Shown piece by piece: positions 1 to 11,251 of a stretch of 64,000 nt of DNA. The stretch is taken from assembly GCA_023014365.1 (NCBI GenBank), contig JAEBUN010000014.1, positions 248,001 through 312,000 of the forward strand. Direction: 5' to 3'. The stretch is from Lepiota brunneoincarnata. Its lineage: Eukaryota > Basidiomycota > Agaricomycetes > Agaricales > Agaricaceae. The translations under genes were made by a program, and so were the position numbers. The notes under the pieces were generated by a model. It worked only from the letters and a program-made list of their open reading frames with translations, was not told the origin of the DNA and ran no database searches. Positions within the stretch are counted from its first letter, which is position 1. Every line of letters begins with the position of its first letter.

Positions 1-57
1 ACTGGAAAATGGGTGTTGTCAACCCAATTTGGTTGGTTTTTGTCCCAGGAAAACCAC

Positions 58-519
58 TGTTAGGGCAACCTGGAGGGTTCAGACAACTCAGGGAGCCGAA
101 ACGTCACTGCAGGGAAATCCTAAGTATTATTAATCTGTGAGCTAAGTAGGGAGTCCATACCTGCAGGGAAATCCTAAGAGAATAGGATGAGGGAACCCCT
201 GCAGGCAAAAACTATGTATATACTTGACTTATATAATCAATATAAATTGAACAAGGCTTGACAGTGGTGTCTGGGTGTTGCATAAGGCCAGGTGTGATTA
301 AAATGAGTGTGGGGAGTGAAGATAACAGTCTGAAGTCTATGGGAAATGGGAGGAAGCAGGTGAGGGTTAAGGAGGGTGTAGAGGGTGAAGGGAGGGGTTT
401 AACTGGGCAGTGAGGGGACCTCTGGTGCATTCTGGTTATGTTTGGGGTGTAAGCATTTGAAAGGGGGGATGTACAGTGTGCTGGGAGGCTTAGGGGTGTT
501 TGTGGATTGTCCCCTTACA
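58..519 (+). mobile_element. Solo LTR, family also present at 11994-12514
   Basis: A 462-bp LTR starting TGTTAGGGCAACC and ending CCCCTTACA, flanked by a perfect 5-bp target duplication (accac at 53-57 and 520-524). It is clearly related to the LTR at 11994-12514, sharing the two internal motifs built on CTGCAGGG.AATCCTAAG and a TATATA region near 217. No internal retroelement coding sequence adjoins it, so it is the product of LTR-LTR recombination. Orientation is judged from the shared motif order only. Confidence 0.88.
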
Positions 520-2435
520 ACCACCGCTGACCTCCCCATCCAGTGTAACCCACAAGAGTACTCAGTGCCATGCAATTGGCTGTAATCCTGATGCAATATC
601 ACTCCATTCCCAATAAATTCCCTTCTCCATGCCTCAGAAACTTCAATCCAGTAGACTCTCATGAGCTTGATATTGAATAAACATGAACAAATTGAGTACT
701 CAGACATGCAAAACAACCCTTGAAGCCAAGTGAGCAATGACAACCAGGAACGAAATCATGTCCACATTGGTGATAACAATTGAAGCTTGCAAATCATTCT
801 AGGTCACAATGTGATTGCAAATGTCTGAGCACTCAATGAAGTTGCTGTTCTGGGCACATGGGTCAAGGGTATACAGAGCGAGGAAACAGAGGAATTACAA
901 ACACAAAAAACCCCAGCACTTTCTTGCCTCTTCCAAAATCCTGCCCATAACTTGACTGCTCTACAGCAAGCTGGTGTGGAGATTATCTAACAGATGTTAA
1001 TAATGATAAAGAGCGGACCCCAGGTATGACTGAACCTCATTTTTCCACTGACCCAGTGATCAAAACCAACAGTAGAACAACAAGCATAACAAGATGACAC
1101 AGGAAGAACTGTTGGAAATGTTCCCTGGGGAAGTCAATCTTGAAGAGGAGATCAAAATCATTGAGAGCTTCAGTGGGAAAGCAGCAGAAGAGTGGACCAA
1201 ACGAGAGCCAAATTACAATCCAGGGCCAATGGCCAATATGGCCAAGCTTTGAACAATATGGGAGGAAGAAATGGCACACAGGGCCTGAGAGGAAGAAATG
1301 GCACAAAAGGCACAAGAGAAAAAACAGAGGGCATAGCATTGGGGGGAAAAAAGGAGCAGAGGGACTAAGGGCATCACATGCAAAGCAGAGGGAGGGCAAG
1401 AACCCATACCCCCACACTAGATTGTCCATAGTTTTCTTTAGATAAATCATTGGGGGAAACCCTATGAATGGCTGATGGACAGCGCTGATAGTTCAGAGTC
1501 CCCACTGTCCAGATGCTAGCCAGCCTGTCAAACCTCAGCAATTGGTTTTTGGTTTGGTCTTGCAGTTTGTTGCCACTGCTTGCCTTACCAATCACTAACT
1601 TAATAAGTAGATGGGTTAGCCTGGATGAAGCCTGTGTTATGAACCAGTCCACAAACACAAAAAACCTTGAGATTGGACTGCCTTGGTCATCCATTAGATA
1701 GCATTGGATCATGAGGAAGTTACAGAATGGGATTGGTAAAAGCAAGGGCATGCTTTCTCACCTATGCTTCAATGGCCACATGAGGAATGTGCAGGCCATA
1801 GCCCTTTGGTGCTCAGGGTGCCAAAGTCCCTTGTCTATCAGGATTTATCTATAGCCGACATATACTTATGATATTGATATCAGTACTCTGTTGATTGTCA
1901 AGTCCCCCCCCAGGTGAATGCTGACTAGGATGACCAATCACCTCAAGATCCAGGATACCTGGGACTCTGGGAAATATGCATTGCAATGATTAGGTATCAA
2001 TCTATTCCAAAAGGACCTGACACTTAGTATGGATGGAGGCTTGACCATATGATATAGAACTGATATTTCACTAAACATCACCTTCCATGTATTTCATCAG
2101 TCTGAAAGAGATGCAGAAGTAAAAGGAATGGAAGAATGCTGGACAGTGGCCTGGGAGTCATCATTGGCATCCACAAGGTCCTCAAGCATCAATAGATGGA
2201 GTTCTGCCTTCCTAAACCAACAGGGCCATTGTATATTGGTGCTTGAGATATTCTGACATATGGCAGGCAATTGGTGTGTCCCTCAGCCATATGCACCAAT
2301 AGCCAAATGTAACAGGATGAATGGTTATGAATTTACATATAAGGGTGAGATGTACAGTTTCTAGTCTTTGTCCAGCTCAACACCCAACTCACCCAACAGG
2401 CCTTTACACCTTCACCCTGTGCATGAACTCTTACA
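520..2435. other. No intact gene; degenerate intergenic DNA
   Basis: Both strands contain only short open frames broken by many stops. Apart from a possible relic at 1094-1440 nothing is recognisable, and no terminal repeats or target duplications were found. Confidence 0.5.
1094..1440 (+). pseudogene. Unidentified gene relic with repeated Glu/Met/Ala motif
   Basis: From an ATG at 1094 the frame reads 52 acidic-to-basic codons (starting MTQEELLEMFPGEV) to a TGA at 1250. It then continues in the same frame through further stops with a repeated EEEMA motif and Lys/Gln-rich text. The bias toward helix-forming residues and the persistence of one frame suggest a decayed coding sequence, perhaps a retroelement gag or a low-complexity host protein. 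I do not recognise the family. It could also be chance, since the surrounding DNA is AG-rich. Confidence 0.22.
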
Positions 2436-2723
2436 ATGAAGAATATCTTCTTTACTCTTCTTGTGACTGTTCTGTTGAGCCATATCTTAGCGCAATGCAA
2501 ATCTATTAATATTCAATCTGTGCATACAAACATTTATTCTTACATGCTCTTAATCTCATGACACTTAATACTTAATCCTTCAAAGCAGCATCGAGCCACT
2601 GATAACCTGTGGAGACCCATTGGTTACTACAACATACTACAAAGCATTCCAGTCTGCAGGCTTCATGCATGGGATCAGCACTCTGGCAGCATTTGTTAAC
2701 ACAGATGCATGTGGAGATGCTTG

Positions 2724-3067
2724 TGTCAAAGTACCAAGCCATCCAGATCAATGTCCCTTATTGTTTTCTTGGCTATTTCATATTGCCCATGGTCACCATA
2801 GGTACTCCATTATGGACTCTTTTATATTCCTGCTAGCAATGATGATCAAGTTACATTACTTAGTAAATACTTGTACATATTCTCATCATATTTAGGTAGT
2901 GGTCTGAGCACCTGTGGATGCCAGTTTTTCTATACTGGGTCTCAGGTGCATACATACCCTCAATGTATCCTCACATGTGCTTACAGTTTTTCTATACTGG
3001 GTCCCAGTGGTCCCAAATTTATATATTGTGTCTCAAGCTATACATCTGTGCAAATACCCAATCATCA
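2724..3067 (+). repeat. Copia 5' LTR
   Basis: Starts TGTCAAAG and ends AATCATCA, matching 14141-14483. Directly downstream lies GGTTATGGGCCC, which resembles the reverse complement of the anticodon arm of initiator tRNA-Met, the half-tRNA primer type known for Drosophila copia. It has one mismatch to the usual anticodon-loop sequence. Confidence 0.9.
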
Positions 3068-3372
3068 GGTTATGGGCCCTGCTAGCAATTCTGTTTCCAA
3101 GGCATCTGTCCACTTTGCTAAGTTGGATGGCAAAAACTACTATGCATGGTCAGACAATATGAAAGCCACGCTCCAAGCATGCCAACTCTGGTTCCATGTT
3201 GAGGGACTGGAGGAATGTCTCCCAAAGCCACCTGCTGATCCTCCTACTGGTGATGAATCAAAGCCATTAACAACATACTCACCCATCTACAAGGAATGGT
3301 TGCAGGCAAAGAAGGATCATCTTACCTGGAAGAAGCTTGATGCTTCTGTGATGGGGTTGATAAGAGGTGCTA

Positions 3373-4033
3373 TGTTAGGGCCGGTGCGGGTCGGAACCGA
3401 AGCGGAGGGTTGGGGTGGTATCCTTGGTATAAGGTAACCGGGGGACGGAATGACGTCAGTACGTAGACGGCGGGACCGAGGTGGAGTACTTCGGGCGGAG
3501 AGTGGACTTGCGGCCTCAGCTTATGTGCTGTGCCCTCCTACTGTCCGAGTCCGTATTTCAGGAAGTCGGGGCCGAAGCGGAGCGAGGCAGAGAGAGAGGA
3601 GGATAGGGAACAGGGGACTGGTCCGCTGCTCGATTCGATTATCAGACTGAGGAGTACAAGCCAAGTGCCTACGGTATATATACTACTAGCTCGACGAATT
3701 ATGACTCGTACTGACTACGTGCGGAGCAAAGCGGAGACCCATATGGTTACAAGCGGATTACGAATAATTTCGAATGGAATGGAGACCGGTACGGGTATGG
3801 AGACTGGTAACGTATTCTGATTACGGACGGAGAATGGAGAACTGGACAATGGGAGCACCGAGGGTCAGGTGATCATGGCACGTGTAGAGGTAGGTCGCGT
3901 GATCGGGGCGAAGGGTTGCGGTCGGAGCCAGTCGGGGCCGAGTCGGAGGGCATAGGGTTGTCGTGTGGAGCACACGTGGAGTCGAGAAGCCGAAGCCTAA
4001 TGGTTAAGCTCTAGGTTTGGTGTGGATATAACA
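3373..4033 (-). repeat. Gypsy 3' LTR
   Basis: 661 bp, matching 10591-11251 with 8 transitions. On the plus strand it lies directly upstream of the antisense gene at 4167-5249, so it may also supply that gene's promoter. Confidence 0.93.
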
Positions 4034-4050
4034 GTGCCCCCCCTTTAGGG
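4034..4050 (-). other. Polypurine tract of the Gypsy element
   Basis: On the minus strand the sequence CCCTAAAGGGGGGGCAC directly abuts the 3' LTR, the expected place and composition for the plus-strand primer. Confidence 0.7.
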
Positions 4051-4166
4051 CCGAGCCTCGAGGCCCAAGGCGGTCTAGACCGGGGCCCACCGGAAAATTC
4101 CACGAGGGTATAAAAAAAGGTGAACTGATTCGAATTTGAGAGGACACAACTTGACCTCCTACCCCC

Positions 4167-5249
4167 ATGAGCAGACAACCATCTCGTCAACCGACCGCTA
4201 CGGAGCGCAAGGCGCGATTACTGAGAGAGAAGGCGGAGCGAGAGGAACGAGAGCGGCTCGAAATCGAGAGGCTAGAAGAAGAGGAACGGCGAGAGGAGGA
4301 GGAGCGGCGGCTGGCAATAGAGCGCCAAGAGGAGGAGCGACGGCGGCTCATAGAGCTGCGCCAGCGACAAGCGGAAGAGCGCGCGAAGGAGCGATATGCG
4401 GAGGAGATCCGGAGGCAGCAAGAGGAAACCGCCGAGGCAGAGCGTCGGGCGATTCGGGCCCGACTCGTTGCGACGACCACAGGGGCCTCGTCGAGCCGTC
4501 TGTCGGAAGACCCGATGCAAGTAGATACGGAGGAGTCGGATTCCGAATATACGGATAGGGATGAGGCGAGGGATGAGGAGGAAGAGGGGGAGGAGGACTC
4601 CGGGGATTCAGGGGGTAAGGGTAAGGGGAAGGCAAAGGCGAGGGCGGCCCCGCGACGGGGCAATGCGCACGTATTCGGGGGCGAGAATCCCTGCTGGAGG
4701 TGCCAGCGAGACGGGGTCCCATGTGAGGTGGCCGGCGGGTAAGTCATTTTGGAGGATTTCCAGACTACATACTGATAGTTTCTTAGTAACACCAGGAGTT
4801 GCCATCAGTGCAGCAAAATGAAAAAACGGTGCGGGGGTCAAGAGGAGACGGAGCCGAGCGGGGCCAGTGGTTTGTCGGGCCAGCAATTCGAAGGTGAGTA
4901 AGGAATCCTGTATTATGATGGATGCCAATTGATGGACCTTGTAGAGTTGAAACGGCTCATCGAAGAAAGGCACCAGGAGACCGTCAAGAAAATCTACATC
5001 CTGGAGGTGCGAATTGAGCGGTCCATCGCTCGGTTGGGGGAAAAGGTTGACAAGATGGGGTCGCTTGCTGGCCGCTACGAGCAACTACGGCGTTGGGAGG
5101 CTCAGGTGGATGGAAATTGGTCAAGTGGAAATTTTTCGGAGACGGAGGGTTCGGAGGGGAGTGTCGGGCCCGCTTCGGAGGAGGAGGTGCAGGATTTGAT
5201 GGAAGAAGTGAATGGGTCGCCCAGGGCTCTCTGGAGACGACACCGATAG
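4167..5249 (+). CDS. Antisense accessory gene of Gypsy element: coiled-coil, cysteine-rich protein, three exons
   Basis: This gene runs opposite to gag-pol, between the 3' end of pol and the 3' LTR. Reading exons 4167-4738, 4799-4893 and 4945-5249 gives 323 residues. The introns have GTAAGT and GTGAGT donors and phases that join exactly. Residues about 10-110 are almost continuous Glu/Arg helix (coiled coil), followed by an acidic Ser/Glu stretch and a Gly-Lys basic stretch. The first exon ends in CWRCQRDGVPC. Splicing joins it to CHQCSKMKKRC, creating a paired CxxC-x6-C module of the kind used to bind zinc; neither exon alone encodes it. A second helical segment follows. The function is unknown; nucleic-acid binding is a guess. 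Similar antisense ORFs may exist in other basidiomycete Gypsy elements. I chose the ATG at 4167 because it starts the long helical frame. Confidence 0.78.
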
Positions 5250-5315
5250 GTAGTTGTACGGGGTTGTTTTTTTGGGTTTGTTTAATACATGGTTGTTTCT
5301 TGGTGTGATGTGTGG

Positions 5316-8300
5316 TCAGTAACTCAAAGTGAGTGAAGAGGACCAGGCTTTGCAGGGTAAGAGGAATGAAAAGCCTCTACTGAGATCTATAGCATGTTCA
5401 AGCTCGGTGGCTGGCAACCACGAGGACTCTTCTTCAGTGTCTTCGTAACCTAACCAGATGACTTTATAGAGGAGCTTGCACGCGCGGCGCCGATCGGTCT
5501 TAGAGTCGACGATGCGGGCAATCTTGTATTCTGGTTCACCGTCAATGGAAACCGGCGCGGGCGGCGGATCCGATCGGGCGGGTATGGTGTTAGGTGTGGC
5601 TGGTTCGAGCATGGAAACATGGAAGACTGGGTGTACTCCACGCATGGAGTCGGGAAGTCGGAGTGTAAGGGAGTGAGTACCTGCTTGTGCAATGATCTCA
5701 TAAGGCCCAAGGTACTTTTCGGAGAGTTTTTTGGAGGGACGGGTGGTGCGGAAGAATTGGGCTTTCACGAATACCTTTTGTCCAACCTTGAAGTCCGGGG
5801 CGGGGAGTTGGCGGGCGTCAGCGGAGGTCTGATAACGTTGCTGGGCTAGCGCTATTTCTGACTTCAGGGTGGTATGTAGGTCGTCGAGATCAACAGCAAA
5901 ATGGCGGGCCCGGGCAGAGGCAAGATCGCGTTCAGGATGAACTGTGATGTTCGGATGGTATCCTTTATTAGTGAAGAATGGGGAGATACCGGTGGTGGCA
6001 CTAGGAGCGTTGTTGTAAGCAAACTCAGCTAGGGGTAGTAATTCGGACCAATTGTCCTGTTGGTAGTTACAATAGACCCGAAGGTATTGTTCGAGGGTCT
6101 GGTTGGTGCGTTCCGTTTGTCCGTCGCCTTCTGGATGGTAGCCCGAGGTGAAATGTAGCTTCATGTCAAGGGCTTGTCCCAATGAGCGGAAGAAGTGGGA
6201 GACGAATTCGGAGCCGCGGTCGGAGGTAACATGTTCGGGCACGCCGTGCTTAGAGAAGACGTGGAGGACGAATAGGCGGGCGAGGTCGGAGGAAGTGACG
6301 GTATCATAAGTCGGAATGAAGAGGGATTGTTTGGTGAGTCTGTCAACGATTACCAGGATGGCGTCATAGCCGGAGGAGGCGGGAAGTTTTTCGATGAAGT
6401 CCATGGAGATTGAATTCCAAGGGCGTTCAGGAATGGGGAGTTGTTTGAGGAGACTGTAGGGACGGTGGCGCTGGGGTTTAGACCTCATACAGGTGACACA
6501 AGACTTACAGAAATCCTTGACGAAGGTGCGGACGCTAGGCCAGGTGTATTCGCGCCGGATGAGTTCCAGCGTTTTATTCTCACCGAAGTGGCCGGCTAGG
6601 ACGTGATCATGCTTGTACTGGAGGACCCGAAGTCGGAGATTGTCGGCGTCAGGGACGTAGATTCTGTCGTCTAAGAGGAGGAAACCTTTATCATTAACTG
6701 ACCAACGGCCTTCTGGGCTGGCAAGATGGGCGGAAGCGGTCGGATCCGCTGGTAGGGCGGTGAGAATATCGCGGTGTAGCTGATCGAGGTCCATGACTAC
6801 AGCTGCGCGAAGGGAAGGGGCGTAAAGAGTGGTGGCACGGACGGAGGCCGCAAGCTGTTTGTGAGTGAACACAGGCCAGAAGTTGTGCGGGTTGACTGAT
6901 GCATAGTCGCTATTCCCCCCTTTAGGGTAGACGTCCCATCGTCTAGTTAGGGCGTCAGGCTTGGTGCCGAGGCGGCCGGGTCGGAAACGGATGACGAGGT
7001 GGAATTGGGATAGGAACTCGGACCAACGAGCTTGGCGGCGAGTCAGGATCTTGGTGGTGCAGAAGTATTTGAGGTTCTTGTGGTCAGTGACCACATCAAT
7101 AGCAAGGGGGGCACCTTCGAGATAGTGCCGCCAGATGCGAAAGGCTTCGAATATCGCCAGGAGTTCCTTGTCGTGAGTGTCATAGTTGAGTTCGGCTGTG
7201 TTAAAGGTGCGGGAATGGAATGCAACGGGATGGACCTCCCCATCGTCGGTGACGATAGAGAGGATTGCCGCAAGGGCGTAGTCGGAGGCGTCGGTCTCGA
7301 CAATGATCTGAGTGTCGGGGACCCAAGGAGTGAGGATGGGGGCGGAGATAAATGCTTCCTTCAGGGAGTTAAAGGCCTCGCGACAATCATCAGTAAAATT
7401 CCACTTCACGTCTTTGCAGGGTGAGGCGAGTGAGCGGAACGACAATGTCGGAGTATCCGTGAATGAAGCGACGGTAGAAATTGGCGAAGCCTAAGAAGGA
7501 CTGGATGTCCTTGACTTTCTTAGGCTCAGGCCACTCCTGGATGGTCTTGACCTTAGATTGGTCCATTCGGAGGCCGTCGGGGGAGAGAATGTAGCCGAGA
7601 TATTCCACTGTGTACAGAGTGGAACTGGCATTTGTCAGGGCGGGCGTATAGACCGTGTTGGCGGAGCTGCTTGAGGACCTCCTTGACTTGGTCACGATGG
7701 ATACTATGGTTGTCGGAGTATATCAGAATGTCGTCAAGGTAGATAGTAACGCAGACGTCGAGCATGTCCTTGAATATATCGTTCATGAACCGCTGGAAGG
7801 TGGCGGGGGCATTGGTGAGGCCGAAAGGCATAACCATCCATTCGAAGGAGCCATAGCGGGTCCGAAAGGCAGTCTTCCATTCGTCGCCGTCAGCAACGCG
7901 GACAAGATGGTAGGCGTGGCGGAGGTTGATCTTGGTATATACGCGAGCTTTGCGAGGGGAGTCTAAGAGGTCGGAGATGAGCGGAAGGGGATAGCGGTCC
8001 TTCTTGGTAATACGGTTGAGACCTCTAAAATCAACGCATAAGCGGAGGGAGCCGTCCTTTTTCTTGACGAAGAGGACCGGGGCTCCATGAGGGGAAGTGG
8101 AGGGGCGGATGAAACCAATAGATAAATGTTCGTCAATAAAATCACGTAGAGCTCCAAGCTCCGATTGTGAAAGGGAGTAAATGGTACCGACCGGAGGCTG
8201 ACCGCCATCCTCTAGGTTAATCTGGAGGTCGTAAGGGCGGTGTGGAGCAAGTGTGTCAGCACGCGATTTACTGAAAACGTCAGCGAACTCGTGGTATTCC

Positions 8301-9130
8301 TCGGGGATGGACGAGAGGTCAGGCGGTTCCTCGGAGACAGAAGAGGACGCGGCCGATGCGGAGGCGGCGGAAAGATTGATTCGGAATTGTTGGGAGCCAG
8401 GGAGCTTGGCAGCGCGGATAAAGGCAGGAGCGTTTATCAAGGAGATGTGCGGTTTCGCAAGGGGGACAGATTGGGACGAGGTCCCGGACAGGGGTGGTGA
8501 ACCTAGGTCAGGAGAGTCAGGGGCGGCCATAGGCGGAGCCGATGCGGGTGCGACGCAGGTAGAGACGGAAGCAGGATTCTCGAGTAGGGATGGCCGGAAA
8601 GTAATACTGCCCAAAACCCAGTCAATCAATGGATTGTAGCGGGTGAGCCAGTTGTGTCCTAAGACCACAGAACAGGAAGAGTCAAGCTGGGTGACATAAG
8701 TGTCCAAAATGATAGATTCACCGGAGGGGAAGGATACAGGCAGTTGCGCAAGCTCCGTAATGTAGGCATTTGAGGTCCCATCAAATAACCGAAGTTCAAT
8801 AGCCGGGATGGACGAGGTTGGAATACTATGAGAACAAACAAAAGAAGAGTCCACAAAACAGTGAGTAGAACCACTATCAACAAGAGCTTTGAAAGGAGAA
8901 AAAGAAGAAGAAAAGTCAGAACTAACTACATTGTCCGTTGTAGAAAGCGGGTCCGAAGCGGAGAGTACAGGAGCGGAAACAGAGGGTAACAAAGTAACTA
9001 AAGGAGAAGTTAATGTAATATGAAGAGAGTTTGGATCGGAAAGAGCAGGACGCATTGAGACGGAAACTCTCTGGAGCACAGCAGAGTTCAATGCGATCCT
9101 CAGTCTGTGCAGAGGCCTGAGGACCGCCGA
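5316..9130 (-). pseudogene. pol: Gypsy pol: protease, RT, RNase H, integrase, chromodomain (two frameshifts)
   Basis: The minus-strand frame continues directly from gag after one TAG at 9131-9133. The protease shows DSGSTHCFVD and the downstream VLGHNWL. RT shows KKKDGSLRLCVDFR, the motif-A region near 7930, PFGLTNAPATFQ and YLDD. A one-base excess near 7608-7620 shifts into a second frame ([21 protein letters not shown]). A second one near 7419-7427 shifts into the last frame, which holds RNase H (ETDASDYA, HDKELLAIF, TDHKNLKYF), integrase (H..H..CVTC finger, MDFIEKLP, TSDRGSEF, DGQTERTNQ) and a C-terminal chromodomain (YKIARIVDSK...LYKVIWLGY). In motif A the usual KIDLR reads KINLR, replacing a catalytic metal-binding Asp. 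The polyprotein would reverse transcribe and integrate the element; this copy cannot. Confidence 0.9.
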
Positions 9131-10537
9131 CTATTTTTCCGAGCTCGGGAGAGCCGGTGCGTCTGTCTCGGAAATCTGAGCCTGTCGGCCTTTAGCCTTG
9201 GCGTCAGGGAATTTCTTCTTGTCGCAGTTGGCAGCCCTGTGATTGGGATCTGCGCAGACAAGGCAGAGGTTATTGTCGAAACGTCGTTGACGTTCCTCGG
9301 GGGTTAATTTACCGTCCTTACCAAGTTTACTAGTAAGGTCGGACTTTGGCGGGGCCGATTTCTGACCGGCAGACGGGTTGGGCGGATTGCCCTTGAAGAT
9401 GTTATTACTGGGGGTGCTGCCTTTGTTGTTACTGTTGGCAGGCTTGGCGGCAGGTTGATGGTTTGTCGCGGTGGAAGGGGATGGGTTGCCTCCAGGTTTC
9501 CTAGAGGCGGTCGGGTCCGAAGTGGCTTTGGCGCGGGCCTTCTCGCGTTGGCATTCCCAGTAGCGAGCATCGATCTTCATCACTGCTGCTCGCATTTCGA
9601 TGAAGGTGTCGGGCTTGCCGTCGGGCCGATTGGACAGAATGTCCTGGATGCGGTCGGGGAGGCCTTTGTAGTAGCGGTGACAGAATACCTCATCACCCCA
9701 GCGGAGTTGGCCGGCCAGACGGAGAAAGTTGACGTTGTAGACGGCGATCTTTTCGTCATAGCGCATTCGGAGGGAGTCAAGCTGCTCAGCAGCTTCTCCG
9801 GTCGGATCCGCGGGACCAAAATTGGTCTGCAGTTCCAGGGTGAACTGATCCCAGTCCTCGATCCAATCGTGCATTATTCCGTGGTTGTCGGCCTCGTCGA
9901 GGCCGATTTCGAAGTGTTGCTGGGCCACGCCGGTAAGGTACGTCAACGCAAAGTTGACCTTGGTGGCAGGGATAGCGAACTGGGCCGGGTTAGTACGGAA
10001 GTAGAGTCGACATTGGAAGAGGAAAGGTTTGAGTTTGGTGGGGTCGGAACCTGTAAAGATGTCAGGTTCGCGAGCCTTGGTACGGGGGGTTCGGGGAGGC
10101 TGTGGGGGTTGAGAGTTCCCACGGCCGTCCATTTGATCGGCTATTCGTTGGAAAACTCGGAGCAGGAGTTGGTCATGGTCATTTTGGGTGTTGCCAGGCG
10201 GAATGTTGTTATTGTTGTCGTTGTTGTCTGACGGTTCATCGTCGTCCGGGGGTCCGTCCCCATTGTCAGGGTAGTCGTCGGGATCACCAGGGTCGCTGGG
10301 ATCGGGATTTGGGTCAGGGCCACCGTCGGGGCCGTCGGGAGTCTGGAATAGTGAAGGTTGAATATCTTCACTGAACCGGTCTGGAGTTGAGGGCACGATG
10401 GATTGTTGGCGAGGGGGAGAAACCCTCGGGGGGTCGGGTTGTAATTCCTCGGAAGGAGATTGTCGAATGATGCGTTTGCTACGGCGAGCGGCTGGAGTTA
10501 CCCGAGTGCGGGGACGGGTGACTGTTCGAGAGACCAT
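9131..10537 (-). CDS. gag: Gypsy Gag with CCHC zinc knuckle
   Basis: An uninterrupted 468-codon frame starting at the ATG at 10537, the first after the 5' LTR. An acidic, Asp/Pro/Asn-rich N-terminal part (residues about 40-130) precedes the Retrotrans_gag-type capsid domain (residues about 165-320; DIFTGSDPTKLKPFLFQC, FALTYLTGVAQQHF, FCHRYYKGLPDRI). A basic Ser/Thr/Asn linker leads to one zinc knuckle, CLVCADPNHRAANC, near residue 435. The frame ends in a single TAG, beyond which the same frame stays open into protease, so Gag-Pol may be made by stop-codon readthrough. Gag assembles the cytoplasmic particle and binds element RNA. This is the only fully open coding region of the element. Confidence 0.92.
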   Translation of the reverse strand: MVSRTVTRPRTRVTPAARRSKRIIRQSPSEELQPDPPRVSPPRQQSIVPSTPDRFSEDIQPSLFQTPDGPDGGPDPNPDPSDPGDPDDYPDNGDGPPDDDEPSDNNDNNNNIPPGNTQNDHDQLLLRVFQRIADQMDGRGNSQPPQPPRTPRTKAREPDIFTGSDPTKLKPFLFQCRLYFRTNPAQFAIPATKVNFALTYLTGVAQQHFEIGLDEADNHGIMHDWIEDWDQFTLELQTNFGPADPTGEAAEQLDSLRMRYDEKIAVYNVNFLRLAGQLRWGDEVFCHRYYKGLPDRIQDILSNRPDGKPDTFIEMRAAVMKIDARYWECQREKARAKATSDPTASRKPGGNPSPSTATNHQPAAKPANSNNKGSTPSNNIFKGNPPNPSAGQKSAPPKSDLTSKLGKDGKLTPEERQRRFDNNLCLVCADPNHRAANCDKKKFPDAKAKGRQAQISETDAPALPSSEK

Positions 10538-10590
10538 GGTTAGAAAGGATTAGAGTGTAATGGACAGGAGGAGTTTGAGTCTGATAATAC

Positions 10591-11251
10591 TGTTAGGGCC
10601 GGTGCGGGTCGGAACCGAAGCGGAGGGTCGGGGTGGTATCCTTGGTATAAGGTAACCGGGGGACGGAACGACGTCAGTACGTAGACGGCGGGACCGAGGC
10701 GGAGTACTTCGGGCGGAGAGTGGACTTGCGGCCTCAGCTTATGTGCTGTGCCCTCCTACTGTCCGAGTCCGTATTTCAGGAAGTCGGGGCCGAAGCGGAG
10801 CGAGGCAGAGAGAGAGGAGGATAGGGAACAGGGGACTGGTCCGCTGCTCGATTCGATTATCAGACTGAGGAGTACAAGCCAAGTGCCTACGGTATATATA
10901 CTACTAGCTCGACGAATTATGACTCGTACTGACTACGTGCGGAGCAAAGTGGAGACCCATATGGTTACAAGCGGATTATGAATAATTTCGAATGGAATGG
11001 AGACCGGTACGGGTATGGAGACTGGTAACGTATTCTGATTACGGACGGAGAATGGAGAACTGGACAATGGGAGCACCGAGGGTCAGGTGATCATGGCACG
11101 TGTAGAGGTAGGTCGCGTGATCGGGGCGAAGGGTTGCGGTCGGAGCCAGTCGGGGCTGAGTCGGAGGGCATAGGGTTGTCATGTGGAGCACACGTGGAGT
11201 CGAGAAGCCGAAGCCTAATGGTTAAGCTCTAGGTTTGGTGTGGATATGACA
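10591..11251 (-). repeat. Gypsy 5' LTR
   Basis: 661 bp. The gag start codon lies 53 bases downstream on the minus strand (10535-10537). No confident tRNA match was made for the primer-binding site. Confidence 0.93.

Larger units (their letters stand above)
3373..11251 (-). mobile_element. Gypsy (Ty3, chromodomain) LTR retrotransposon inserted in Copia gag
   Basis: A 7879-bp element read on the minus strand, with 661-bp LTRs at 3373-4033 (3') and 10591-11251 (5') and a perfect TGCTA target duplication. Minus-strand order is gag, protease, RT, RNase H, integrase, chromodomain, as in chromoviruses. A separate spliced ORF lies on the plus strand between pol and the 3' LTR. The LTRs differ at 8 of 661 positions (about 1.2%), all transitions, so it is much younger than the Copia element it sits in. 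Pol carries two frameshifts and an RT active-site change, so this copy is probably not autonomous. Confidence 0.95.

Noticed and set aside
2871..3437. 188-codon plus-strand frame as one protein
   Set aside because: It starts inside the Copia LTR and ends inside the Gypsy LTR; only the middle (3072-3372) is Copia gag.
4187..4792. 201-codon Ser/Arg-rich minus-strand frame
   Set aside because: Shadow of the Glu/Arg coiled-coil gene on the plus strand; codon structure and splicing support the plus strand.
9455..10231. 258-codon plus-strand frame opposite gag
   Set aside because: Long antisense frame caused by the GC-rich gag codons; no motifs.
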